Origin: Wolinella succinogenes DSM 1740
Lineage (GTDB): Bacteria; Campylobacterota; Campylobacteria; Campylobacterales; Helicobacteraceae
Assembly: GCF_000196135.1 (NCBI RefSeq)
Contig: NC_005090.1
Location: forward strand, 1,994,001 to 2,058,000
Reading direction: 5' to 3'
Length of the DNA: 64,000 bases
Shown here: positions 55,154 to 63,869 of the stretch, in pieces
Numbering within the stretch: the stretch's first letter is position 1
Layout: each line of letters opens with the position of its first letter
Position numbers and translations under genes: made by a program
Notes under the pieces: generated by a model
Databases searched by the model: none
What the model saw: the letters and a program-made list of their open reading frames with translations, nothing else
What the model was told of the DNA's origin: nothing

Positions 55154-57550
55154 CCCCTTCTTGATCCTCAAACTATTTCCCACTACCAAAAGAGAGCTAA
55201 ATGACATGGAAGCCGCCGCCACTAGGGGGATCACATATCCCATGGCCGCCAAAGGAATCGTGAGGGCGTTGTAGGTGAGCGAGAGGGCGATATTTTGCTT
55301 GATAAAGCGATAGGTGCGATGCGATAGTGAAAAGGCCTCTTGGAGAGCCAAAAGCGAATCATCCAGCACCACCACATCACTCACCGCAATCGCCACATCC
55401 GTCCCCTGCCCCATCGCCACGGCAATATCACTCTTAGAGAGGGCGAGGGCGTCATTGATCCCATCACCTGCCATCACCACAACACGTCCCCTTTGGCGCA
55501 TCTTTTCCACAAAATCCGCCTTCTCTAACGGATTCATCGCTGCATGAAACTCGCTAATCTCGAGAGTTTGGGCGACTTTTGCCGCAATGGCAAAATGATC
55601 TCCCGTGAGCATCACCACCTCTATCCCTTGCGCCCTAATTCCCTCTAGGGACTCTTTGGCATGAGGCTTGAGCGGGTCTTCAAGCTCTAAAACTCCTCTA
55701 AGCGCTCCTTGGAATGCCACGGCAAAAAGCGTCCTCTCGCTTGGCTCATACCCTCCTAGCGCCACCCCATGCTCTCTTAAAAACTCTAGACTCCCCCCCA
55801 GAATCTCTCCCTCTTCCAAAACTCCTCTAAGCCCCTTGGAATCGATCTGCTCAAACTCTAGAAACTCCCTTATACCCGTGATTCCTTGCATTTTGAGATA
55901 GGAGGCGACCCCAACACTCACGGGGTGAGTGCTCTTTTGCACCAACGAGAGCCAAAGAGAGCGATCCATCTCGCCCCATTGCTGCTCTCTCACCACCTGA
56001 GGGCGTCCCAAAGTGAGCGTGCCCGTCTTATCCACGAGCAGAAGATTGGCCTTGGCCATCGTCTCTAGGAATCGCGCCTCTTTAAAGAGGAGCTTTTTCT
56101 TGATCGATTCGGTCAATCCCACTAGCGAAGCAATAGGAGTGGCGAGCGCTAGAGCGCATGGGCAGGCAATCACTATCACTGAAATAGCCACCACCAAGGA
56201 GCGCTCAAAACCCGCTTCTATCGCCCCATACCAGAGGGCAAAAGTGAGAAGTGCTAGAGAGAGGATGGTGGTGGAAAAACGCCTAGAGAGCTCATTGGCA
56301 CGCTTTTCAATCTGAGGTTTTTTGCCCAAAGAATCTTCGACCAAGCGAATAATGCTAGATAAGAGCGAATCATTGAGGCTCTTACTTACTCGGTACTGCA
56401 CGGCGTATTGAAGATTGATGGCGCCCGAGAGGAGCATCTCGCCCATGCTTTTTTGAATAGGCAGGGATTCTCCGCTTAACGCACTCTCATCCATCAAAGC
56501 CTTGGAGCTCAAAAGCATCCCATCCAAAGCCAAGCGCTCTCCGGGAAGAATCTCGACCACCTCCCCTATCTCCACCTCTTCAGGAGCTAAGGAGATTCGT
56601 TCCTCCCCTCTCACCACGATGACCGCCTCAGGAATCTGTGAATTGAGGCTATCTAGCGCATCCACGGCGCTCTTTTTCCCCTTAACCTCTAGAAATTTAC
56701 CAATGAGCACAAAGGTGATGATCATCGTCACCGATTCAAAATAGGTCTCTCCAATCCCACTCAATGCCGCATAAATGGAGTAGAGGTAGGCAAGCGTTGC
56801 CCCAGAGGCAACCAGCAAGTCCATCGTCACAAAGCCATGTTTGAGGCCAAAGTAGGCCCCTCGATAAAAAATCCAGCCACTATAAAAGAGCGCAGGCGTG
56901 CAAAGCACGAAAGAGGCAAAGTTGAGAATATGGCGAACGGTCGCATCCATTCCACTAAAGTAACCTGCGTATTGCGCCACGGCAATCCACATGATATTCA
57001 TGGTGCAGAAGATTCCCACTACCATACGCGTGTAATACTCCCTGCGCTCGCTATTGGCACGCTCCTCTTGGAGCCTTGGATCATAGGGATAGGCGTCATA
57101 GCCAATGGAGCGGATGCTATCAATGATTTCAGAGAGCTTGATTCTCTGAGGATCCCAAAGAATCGACGCTTTGTTGTTGGTGTAGTTGATAGAGACCTCG
57201 ATCACTCCCTCACGCTGATAGAGAACCTTTTCATTAAGCCAGACGCACGCCGCGCAGTGAATCCCTTCCAAAATAAGAGAGATGCGCCGCATCCCCTCCT
57301 CTTCTTTGACATACTTGCGCCCAAAGGCCTCACTATCAAAGCGACTCGATTCGAGAAAATTCTCTTTAGGGGGGGCAAGCTTTCGATCTCCCACCTTTTC
57401 GTAGAAATTCTCTAGTCCACTGGAGCGAAGCAGATGATAGACCCCTTGACACCCCTTGCAACAAAAGTAGCGTTTTTGCCCCTCTATCTCTTCGCTAAAG
57501 AGCGCCTCTTCCTCATACTCTAGGTGGCAGTGATCACAAAGCCGCTTCAA
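55151..57550 (-). CDS. ccoI: Copper-exporting P-type ATPase CcoI/FixI-like
   Basis: 799 residues. A Cys-rich N-terminal domain (CDHCHLEYEEEA, CCKGCQ) precedes a heavy-metal-associated domain with GIHCAACVW. About eight membrane helices follow, with CPCALALATP as the metal site. The catalytic DKTGTLT, STHP and GDGINDAL are intact. Proteins with this double N-terminus supply Cu to cbb3 oxidase (CcoI/FixI; H. pylori HP1503 is alike). No cco genes are adjacent. It starts six bases before the trpG-type gene. Confidence 0.9.
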   Translation of the reverse strand: MKRLCDHCHLEYEEEALFSEEIEGQKRYFCCKGCQGVYHLLRSSGLENFYEKVGDRKLAPPKENFLESSRFDSEAFGRKYVKEEEGMRRISLILEGIHCAACVWLNEKVLYQREGVIEVSINYTNNKASILWDPQRIKLSEIIDSIRSIGYDAYPYDPRLQEERANSERREYYTRMVVGIFCTMNIMWIAVAQYAGYFSGMDATVRHILNFASFVLCTPALFYSGWIFYRGAYFGLKHGFVTMDLLVASGATLAYLYSIYAALSGIGETYFESVTMIITFVLIGKFLEVKGKKSAVDALDSLNSQIPEAVIVVRGEERISLAPEEVEIGEVVEILPGERLALDGMLLSSKALMDESALSGESLPIQKSMGEMLLSGAINLQYAVQYRVSKSLNDSLLSSIIRLVEDSLGKKPQIEKRANELSRRFSTTILSLALLTFALWYGAIEAGFERSLVVAISVIVIACPCALALATPIASLVGLTESIKKKLLFKEARFLETMAKANLLLVDKTGTLTLGRPQVVREQQWGEMDRSLWLSLVQKSTHPVSVGVASYLKMQGITGIREFLEFEQIDSKGLRGVLEEGEILGGSLEFLREHGVALGGYEPSERTLFAVAFQGALRGVLELEDPLKPHAKESLEGIRAQGIEVVMLTGDHFAIAAKVAQTLEISEFHAAMNPLEKADFVEKMRQRGRVVVMAGDGINDALALSKSDIAVAMGQGTDVAIAVSDVVVLDDSLLALQEAFSLSHRTYRFIKQNIALSLTYNALTIPLAAMGYVIPLVAAASMSFSSLLVVGNSLRIKKG

Positions 57551-57556
57551 CGCTCT

Positions 57557-58129
57557 CTATCCCCGCTCAAGGAAATTTTTGAAAATCTCATGTCCATAGT
57601 GGCTCATGATCGATTCAGGGTGAAACTGCACGCCATAGATAGGATAGCCCCTCACCTGCAACGCCATGATTTCGCCATCATCCGTGCTGTAGGCGGTTGG
57701 CTCCAAAATATCAGGTAGGTTCTCCTTTTTGACAATGAGCGAATGGTATCGAGTCGCTGTAAACTCTTCGGGCAATCCTTCAAAAATAGGCGTAGGTACA
57801 ACAATCTTGATCGTGGAGGTTTTGCCATGCATCATATGAGCAGCCCTCACCACCTCCCCGCCAAAGGCTTGACCAATCGCTTGATGCCCCAAACAGACCC
57901 CAAGAATCGGGACGATTCCCTTGAGCTTTTCAATCACTTCCAGCGTCACCCCCGCCTCATTGGGGGTGGAAGGTCCAGGGGAGAGGATGATTTTTTGCGG
58001 AGAGAGCGCCTTAATGGCTTCTACGCTCATCTCATCATTACGAATCACCCTCAAATCTGCGCCTAATTCTAGGCAATACTGAACAATGTTGTAGGTGAAG
58101 GAATCGTAGTTGTCGATCATTAATACCAT
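57557..58129 (-). CDS. Glutamine amidotransferase of anthranilate/aminodeoxychorismate synthase
   Basis: 190-residue class I amidotransferase. The catalytic Cys is in GVCLGHQAIG, and His/Glu are in VQFHPESI. LIDNYDSFTYN is at the N-terminus. It supplies ammonia to chorismate in tryptophan (TrpG) or folate (PabA) synthesis. It is not near trp or pab genes, so it might serve both. ATG 58129. Confidence 0.92.
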   Translation of the reverse strand: MVLMIDNYDSFTYNIVQYCLELGADLRVIRNDEMSVEAIKALSPQKIILSPGPSTPNEAGVTLEVIEKLKGIVPILGVCLGHQAIGQAFGGEVVRAAHMMHGKTSTIKIVVPTPIFEGLPEEFTATRYHSLIVKKENLPDILEPTAYSTDDGEIMALQVRGYPIYGVQFHPESIMSHYGHEIFKNFLERG

Positions 58130-58229
58130 GATTTTTCCTTGAAAGGGGGAGCTCTTTTGGGGGCTATTTTATCCAAGAGTTGGTTTGCTTTCCCCTGAAG
58201 CGCTCTTTTATCTTCCCCCCTAAGCGCGT

Positions 58230-58235
58230 TATAAT
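58230..58235 (+). promoter_or_regulatory. -10 box for the cation exchanger gene
   Basis: TATAAT in GTTATAATACG, 39 bases before the start codon. Confidence 0.55.
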
Positions 58236-58273
58236 ACGCCCCAAAATTGATTCCAACCCAAAGGAGCAGAGGG

Positions 58274-59356
58274 ATGCTTGAGAATGCGGGACTTTTTTTG
58301 GGCGGGTTGTTACTGCTCATTTTTGGGGCTGATTGGCTAGTGAGGGGAGCTTCAAAGCTCGCCTTCAAACTAGGCATCTCCCCTTTGGTGGTGGGGCTCA
58401 CCGTTGTTGCCTTTGGCACAAGTGCCCCTGAGCTAGCGATCAACATCCAATCCTCCCTTGGAGGCCAACCTGATCTCGCGCTAGGGAATGTGGTCGGGAG
58501 CAATATCTTTAATGTCCTTTTCATTCTAGGACTCTCCGCACTCATCACGCCCCTCTTGGTGGATAGACAGCTGATTCGCCTCGATGTTCCCCTTATGTTA
58601 GTTGCCTCTTTAGCGGTCTATCTTCTCGCCCTAGATGGGAATCTAAGCACTCTTGAGGGAGGCTTGCTCTTTGGTTCCATGCTCTTTTACCTCATCTTCA
58701 TCATCCGACAAAGCCGCCACGAAAATCAAGCCAACGATTCCCAAGAATCTTCTCAGTCCTCCCCCATCCCCTCCAAGCTTGATCTACTCCCTTTTCAACT
58801 CCTTCTCATTCTCGCAGGATTAGCGGCTTTGGTGCTTGGATCAGGATGGTTGGTGGGGGGAGCGGTGGCTTTTGCGCGCCACTTTGGAGTCAGCGAGCTC
58901 ATCATCGGTCTCACCATCGTGGCAGCAGGCACCTCCATGCCTGAAGTGGCCACCTCCATCATGGCTGCCCTCAAAGGAGAGCGAGATATCGCTGTGGGCA
59001 ATGTGGTCGGGAGTAACATCTTCAACCTTCTCTCCGTCCTAGGTCTCACCTCACTCCTCGTCCCCGGCGGGATTCCCATCTCCACAGCCGCCCTAGGCTT
59101 TGACCTCCCCGTGATGGTGGTGGTTGCTTTTGCGACACTCCCTATCTTCTTCACAGGACAAATCATCGACCGCTGGGAGGGGGGAATCTTCCTCTTTTAC
59201 TACATCGCCTACACACTCTATCTCATCATGGATGCGACCTCACACGACCTCTTGCCCCTTTTTGGCACCACGATGCTCTATTTCATCGCCCCTCTCACCC
59301 TCATTACGCTCTATCTTCTCTTTTATCGAGAAAAGCGCCGCTCCAAAGGGCGCTAA
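58274..59356 (+). CDS. Calcium/sodium antiporter (CaCA family, YrbG-like)
   Basis: 360 residues with about ten membrane helices in two inverted repeats. Each repeat has the alpha motif: GTSAPELAINI with GSNIFNVLF, and GTSMPEVATSI with GSNIFNLLS. The middle loop (about 150-175) is hydrophilic with a Ser/Gln-rich run. ATG 58274 has AAGGAG at 58261-58266; the frame is open to 58247, upstream of the ribosome site. Ion specificity is by family only. Confidence 0.9.
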   Translation: MLENAGLFLGGLLLLIFGADWLVRGASKLAFKLGISPLVVGLTVVAFGTSAPELAINIQSSLGGQPDLALGNVVGSNIFNVLFILGLSALITPLLVDRQLIRLDVPLMLVASLAVYLLALDGNLSTLEGGLLFGSMLFYLIFIIRQSRHENQANDSQESSQSSPIPSKLDLLPFQLLLILAGLAALVLGSGWLVGGAVAFARHFGVSELIIGLTIVAAGTSMPEVATSIMAALKGERDIAVGNVVGSNIFNLLSVLGLTSLLVPGGIPISTAALGFDLPVMVVVAFATLPIFFTGQIIDRWEGGIFLFYYIAYTLYLIMDATSHDLLPLFGTTMLYFIAPLTLITLYLLFYREKRRSKGR

Positions 59357-59392
59357 CTCGAAAAGTTAAATTTTTTTTGGGGTTAAGCGCAA

Positions 59393-59398
59393 TACAAT
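59393..59398 (+). promoter_or_regulatory. -10 box for the EAL gene
   Basis: TACAAT 40 bases before the start codon. A run of eight T at 59371-59378 lies in the upstream spacer region. Confidence 0.5.
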
Positions 59399-59437
59399 AG
59401 ACGCTTTTGATAACAACTCTCATTTAGAAAGAGGTTC

Positions 59438-60145
59438 ATGCTGCTTTTTCCTGCTGATATCGAAGCGATTCTCACCCAGCGCCACTTTGGATGCGAATAC
59501 CAACCCATCATTCAGCTCTCCAATGAGAGTATTCTTGCTTACGAGGCTTTGGCGAGGTTTCGCTTCAAAGAGAGTCTTGTGCCCCCCGATATTGTCTTTG
59601 ATGCCGCTCACAAGGACGAGTGGCTCTTCTTTGCCCTAGAGGCTGCAGTGAAGAGCTTCCAGCTAGAGCATCGCCCTGGGAATACCACCCTCTTTCTCAA
59701 TCTCGACCCCCACCTTTGCATCAAACGCGCGCACATCAATCACTGGGAAAAGCTCTTCAAAGATGAAAAGATTGTCGTGGAGATTATCGAAAACACCGAT
59801 TCCTCCAATGTTGAGCTAGTGAAAAACTTCGCCTCACTCCTCCTTAATATCGATATTCCCATCGCCCTAGATGATATAGGGAATCCCTTCTCTCTCTTCT
59901 CTTTTTCGCTTCTTGATTACGCCAAGGTGATGAAGTTTGACCGCCACTGGCTCACGCTCAGAGAGAGCGATCCGAGCTATCTTATCCTCATGAAGAGCTT
60001 CATCGAGTTTTGCGATCACAAAAGGATTTTGACGGTTTTAGAAGGGGTGGAGAACGAAGACCATCTGCAATTTGCCCAAGAGATGGGAGTGAAGGCGGTA
60101 CAAGGATTCTTCTATCGCCCCAAATTCATCAAGCATAACTGTTAG
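59438..60145 (+). CDS. Stand-alone EAL-domain protein
   Basis: 235 residues with no GGDEF or membrane part. EAL is in YEALARF, and the metal/catalytic set is present: Asn in LNLDP, Glu in EIIEN, DD in ALDDIG, Lys in VMKFDR, Glu in EGVEN, Gln in VQGFF. The loop-6 motif, normally DFGTG, reads DIGNP, a change that often lowers phosphodiesterase action. It could cleave or just bind cyclic di-GMP. Convergent with gpt. Confidence 0.85.
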   Translation: MLLFPADIEAILTQRHFGCEYQPIIQLSNESILAYEALARFRFKESLVPPDIVFDAAHKDEWLFFALEAAVKSFQLEHRPGNTTLFLNLDPHLCIKRAHINHWEKLFKDEKIVVEIIENTDSSNVELVKNFASLLLNIDIPIALDDIGNPFSLFSFSLLDYAKVMKFDRHWLTLRESDPSYLILMKSFIEFCDHKRILTVLEGVENEDHLQFAQEMGVKAVQGFFYRPKFIKHNC

Positions 60146-60162
60146 CAGGGAAAGGGGCGCCC

Positions 60163-60618
60163 TTAGCGCTCCTCTTTGGGGGCAAGGATATCCACCTCCC
60201 AGAAAAATTCGATCCACTCCGTCGCCTCACGAATATAAAAATCGGGCGTATAGATCGCGGTGGGCTTATGAAAAAGCACCGCTGTTTTGAACTCTACATC
60301 AGGGTTGATCTCGGTGAGCACCTCTAGAATCTTTCTCATGCTCTTCCCGCTATCCACAATCTCATCGACAATGAGCACCTGCTTGGCATCGCCTAGATTG
60401 GGAATGTTGAAAATCTTGATATCCTCATCTTGCTGTTTGTTGAAATAGGAGACGGCATTGATCGTGTAGACTTCGCGCATATCCATCGCAATACCCAAAA
60501 AATGCGCCATCGTGAGCCCACCTCGCGTGATTCCAAGCACCGCTTCGGGTTTATAATCAAGTCTTGTGACCAACTCTTTCATATCATCGCGGAACATCTC
60601 ATAGCTATAATAGAGCAT
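60163..60618 (-). CDS. gpt: Purine phosphoribosyltransferase (Gpt-like)
   Basis: 151 residues. The PRPP-binding motif is VLIVDEIVDSGKSM. The N-terminal GITRGGL segment is the pyrophosphate loop. Similar to H. pylori xanthine-guanine phosphoribosyltransferase. The next upstream gene is a purine permease, so uptake and salvage are paired. Base preference is unproven. Confidence 0.87.
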   Translation of the reverse strand: MLYYSYEMFRDDMKELVTRLDYKPEAVLGITRGGLTMAHFLGIAMDMREVYTINAVSYFNKQQDEDIKIFNIPNLGDAKQVLIVDEIVDSGKSMRKILEVLTEINPDVEFKTAVLFHKPTAIYTPDFYIREATEWIEFFWEVDILAPKEER

Positions 60619-60627
60619 CGCTTCTCC

Positions 60628-61920
60628 TTAGGCGTGGAATACAAAGGGGATGAGACTAATGAGCGCCAAAAAGAGCAGCCCCCCGCTTAGCTCTTTGAAC
60701 TCTCCCTTGATGAGCCTCATGAAAAAGTAGAGCAGCAATCCTGCAGCCAACCCATTGGTGATGGAGTAGGTGAGTGGCATAAAAAGAACGATCGCAAACG
60801 CTGCCACCGAGATAGAAAAGTCACTAAAATCGACATGTCTTAGCTCGGCAAACATCAAGATTCCCACCGCTACGAGCACGGGATAGATCGCATTATCAGG
60901 AATCGCTCCAAATAGAGGGAGCATGAAGAGCGTGAGGATAAAGCAAAATGCCGTGAAAATAGCGGTTAAGCCCGTTCTGCCTCCCTCCTCAACTCCGCTG
61001 GCGCTCTCTAAAAAGCTCGTGGTTGTGGAGAGCCCAAGGAGACTTCCGCCCACCGTGGCCACCGCATCCACTTGTAGCGTCTTCTCTAGCTCTTTGCTCC
61101 CCTTCTCCCTAAAGATTCCCGCTCGATAGCCCACACCCGCAAGCGTCCCTAAAGAATCGAACATATCCGTGATCATAAAGGCCAAAATCACAGGGAGCAT
61201 GGAGAGTGTGAGTACCTCAAGAATATTGAGCTTAAACATAATAGGAGCGATAGAAGCAGGCATAGAGAAGATTGCCTCGGGCATCGCCTTGATTCCTAAA
61301 ATCCAGCCAAGAATCGAAGTGATCGCTACAGAGAGGATGAAGGCGCCCTTGATTCTCCAAGCGCTCAAAGCCAAAACCACCAAAAGCCCAAAGATTCCTA
61401 CAAGGACATTGGTATCAGCTAGGTTCCCAAGTCCCACGAGTGTGGCGGGATTATCCGCGATGATTCCCATCTGCTTGAGTCCGATAAAAGCGATAAAAGC
61501 GCCAATCCCTGCACTAATAGCGCGTCTTAGGTCATGAGGAATACTCTCCATGATCCAGCGCCTAAAGTTAGTGAAAGAGACCACCAGGAAGAGAATCCCT
61601 GAGAGGAAAACAATCCCCAGGGCATTCTCCCAAGGAATCTTCATCCCTAGCACCAAGCCAAAGGTGAAGTAGGCATTCAGCCCCATCCCTACGCTCATTG
61701 CCACAGGCGTATTAGCCCAGACTCCATTAAGGAGCGTGGAGAGAATCGTGATGAGCGCCGTGGCAGTAATGAGCGCATCCATGGGCATCCCTGTCTGGCT
61801 CATAATGATGGCATTCACTGGCACGATATACATCATCGTCAAAAAAGTGGTGAATCCCGCCAGCGCCTCGGTTTTGACGTTTGTCTGGTGCTCCTTGAGC
61901 TTGAAGAATCCTTCTAGCAT
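60628..61920 (-). CDS. NCS2/AzgA-type purine permease
   Basis: 430 residues, about 12-14 membrane helices. Family motifs are TFLTMMYIVPVNA, the MSVGMGLNAYF half-helix, AIEAARA-like absent, and GLSTTTSFLESASGVEEGGRTGL near helix 10 in outline. It resembles GhxP/PbuG guanine-hypoxanthine carriers driven by protons. It lies nine bases upstream of gpt in the same transcript. Confidence 0.9.
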   Translation of the reverse strand: MLEGFFKLKEHQTNVKTEALAGFTTFLTMMYIVPVNAIIMSQTGMPMDALITATALITILSTLLNGVWANTPVAMSVGMGLNAYFTFGLVLGMKIPWENALGIVFLSGILFLVVSFTNFRRWIMESIPHDLRRAISAGIGAFIAFIGLKQMGIIADNPATLVGLGNLADTNVLVGIFGLLVVLALSAWRIKGAFILSVAITSILGWILGIKAMPEAIFSMPASIAPIMFKLNILEVLTLSMLPVILAFMITDMFDSLGTLAGVGYRAGIFREKGSKELEKTLQVDAVATVGGSLLGLSTTTSFLESASGVEEGGRTGLTAIFTAFCFILTLFMLPLFGAIPDNAIYPVLVAVGILMFAELRHVDFSDFSISVAAFAIVLFMPLTYSITNGLAAGLLLYFFMRLIKGEFKELSGGLLFLALISLIPFVFHA

Positions 61921-61938
61921 CGCTTCCTCCCTATGAAT

Positions 61939-63018
61939 TTAAGCATAAATTTGAATTTCGTTGTAGAGACTATCGCGCTCCACAGGGATAAAACCCGCGT
62001 CTTTGATCTGAAAAATAAGCTCCTCTTTGCTCACGCCATGTCCGCTGCCTGAACCTGCCGCACTCTGAATAGACTCTTTTTGGATGGTGCCATCAAGATC
62101 ATCCGCTCCAAACTCTTGAGCGACCATCGCCAAATTGAGCCCAAGAGTTGCCCAATAGGCCTTAATGTGAGGAATATTGTCCAGCAAGATTCGAGAGATA
62201 GCCAAGGTCTTGAGAATCTCCTGACCCGTAGGAAAACGCTCGACCTTGAGAAAATTGTTCTCTTTTTGATAGAGAAGAGGGATAAAAGCATTAAAGCCGC
62301 CATAGCGATCTTGAAGCTCACGAAGGCGCAGCATATGGTCGATTCGATGGGTGCGATTCTCGATGTGACCAAAGAGCATCGTGGCGTTACTCTGTTTGCC
62401 CAAAGAGTGCCAATAGCCATGAATCTCCAGCCAGCGCCCAGAGCTCACCTTGCCGCCGCAAAGGCGCGCACGCACCTCCTCATCAAAGATCTCCGCCCCT
62501 CCTCCTGGCATGCTATCCACTCCCCACAAGAGCATATCTTCAAGGACTTGCTCATAGGGTTTCTCAAAACGCCTAGAGAGAAAATCGACCTCCGCTGCGG
62601 TCATGGCCTTGAGATGAATATGGGGGAGCGCCTCTTTGATCGTCTTAAACATCTCCCCATACCATTGGTAGCCATAGTTGGGGTTATGGGCGCTCACCAC
62701 ATGAAGCTCGCGCGCGCCAAGCGCAGTCGATTCTTTGGCAATCTCTAGAATCTCATCAATGCTCATGGCATAGGGGTTGGGGTTTTTGCGGTGAGAGGAG
62801 AAGGCGCAAAATTTGCAAATATCTTGACAGATATTGGTGGGGTTAATGTGGCGATTGGAGTTAAAAAAGACCTTTTTGCCATGCTTTTTGACCCGCCTCC
62901 TATCCGCCTCACGCCCAAGCGTGAATAGGTCGAGATCATAGAGAGCTTCACCCTCATTTTGGGTGAGTCTCTCATGATCATGCAAGCGATTCATCAAGGT
63001 TTCAGGAAGGGAACTCAT
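61939..63018 (-). CDS. mqnE: Aminodeoxyfutalosine synthase
   Basis: Radical SAM enzyme of the futalosine route to menaquinone, the quinone of this respiratory chain. It joins SAM-derived adenosyl radical with carboxyvinyl-oxybenzoate. 359 residues. The Fe-S ligands are C64, C68 and C71 (CQDICKFC). ELHVVSAHNPNYGYQWY and MTAAEVDFL are nearer MqnE than MqnC. ATG 63018. Other mqn genes are not in view. Confidence 0.92.
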   Translation of the reverse strand: MSSLPETLMNRLHDHERLTQNEGEALYDLDLFTLGREADRRRVKKHGKKVFFNSNRHINPTNICQDICKFCAFSSHRKNPNPYAMSIDEILEIAKESTALGARELHVVSAHNPNYGYQWYGEMFKTIKEALPHIHLKAMTAAEVDFLSRRFEKPYEQVLEDMLLWGVDSMPGGGAEIFDEEVRARLCGGKVSSGRWLEIHGYWHSLGKQSNATMLFGHIENRTHRIDHMLRLRELQDRYGGFNAFIPLLYQKENNFLKVERFPTGQEILKTLAISRILLDNIPHIKAYWATLGLNLAMVAQEFGADDLDGTIQKESIQSAAGSGSGHGVSKEELIFQIKDAGFIPVERDSLYNEIQIYA

Positions 63019-63053
63019 GTTTTTCCTTGGAAAGTGAAGAGATTTTGGGTGAC

Positions 63054-63059
63054 ATTATA
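63054..63059 (-). promoter_or_regulatory. -10 box for mqnE
   Basis: TATAAT on the minus strand, 36 bases before mqnE, in the 87-base gap after the nucleotidyltransferase gene. Confidence 0.5.
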
Positions 63060-63105
63060 GAATAGCCGCACTTAGCTAGAGGACGCAACCAAGAAATAAT
63101 AGGGT

Positions 63106-63867
63106 CTATTTAGCCAATCGCAAATCAATCTCCAAATCGCTAGGGGCGTCAATCTCCCCCCATCCCCCCTCAATGAGCACGGGCAAAACATTATCAAATG
63201 TTTCGATCAACCCCTGCAATAGGCTGGTCATATACATATTGGAGTAATCTTTTCCATCATAGAGCCGCTCCCTATCTAGCCCCTCATAATAGCAAATGAG
63301 TCGTGGCAAAAACTCCTTGGAGAACTTGAGCAATCCCATGTACTGCCCCTCAATCTCCTCTAAAGTTTGGGGCTTTTTGCCTATCTCTTTGATTCGCCCC
63401 TCCCTTATTTTTAGCGTCTCGGCATCCTCTAGCGGATTCTCAAATCTCTGCTCCCACAGCTTTTGCCATGCCTTATCAATCACCACATTCACTTCGCCCT
63501 CTGATTTTTGGAGGGCTCGCACGATGGGGGGAGAGTATAAGATGTCTGAGTAAGAGAGGATAAGCTCCTCATCCAAAAAATCGCGTGCACAGAAAAAAGT
63601 GTGCACCATATTGGTCGAGCTGTGGAGCTCATTGAAAAAAAAGCTGAAGTTTGCTTTTTTGGAGTAGTTTTTCTCTATGTAGTGCTTGAGCACCTCAAAA
63701 CGATACCCACCTACGATTCCAATCTCATCAATCCCGCACTGAAGAAGAGAATCAAGCTCATACTTCAAGATAGGCTCGCCCTGATATTGGACAAGGCATT
63801 TGGGCACATGATCGGCTAGGGGAGCCAATCGGCTTCCTCTTCCTGCGGCTAAAATCAATGCTTTCAT
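63106..63867 (-). CDS. Small-molecule nucleotidyltransferase, LicC / phosphoglutamine cytidylyltransferase type
   Basis: 253 residues. The nucleotide-binding start is ALILAAGRGSRLAPL, with PKCLVQYQGEPIL; the metal Asp lies in ILSYSDILY, and DAETLKI and GQYMGLLKF follow. This pattern fits cytidylyltransferases that activate small phosphates, such as LicC (phosphocholine). The gene next to it encodes a class I glutamine amidotransferase, the same pair as Campylobacter jejuni Cj1416/Cj1417, where CTP and glutamine phosphate are joined for the methyl phosphoramidate of capsule. Function here is inferred from that context. Confidence 0.82.
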   Translation of the reverse strand: MKALILAAGRGSRLAPLADHVPKCLVQYQGEPILKYELDSLLQCGIDEIGIVGGYRFEVLKHYIEKNYSKKANFSFFFNELHSSTNMVHTFFCARDFLDEELILSYSDILYSPPIVRALQKSEGEVNVVIDKAWQKLWEQRFENPLEDAETLKIREGRIKEIGKKPQTLEEIEGQYMGLLKFSKEFLPRLICYYEGLDRERLYDGKDYSNMYMTSLLQGLIETFDNVLPVLIEGGWGEIDAPSDLEIDLRLAK

Positions 63868-63869
63868 GG

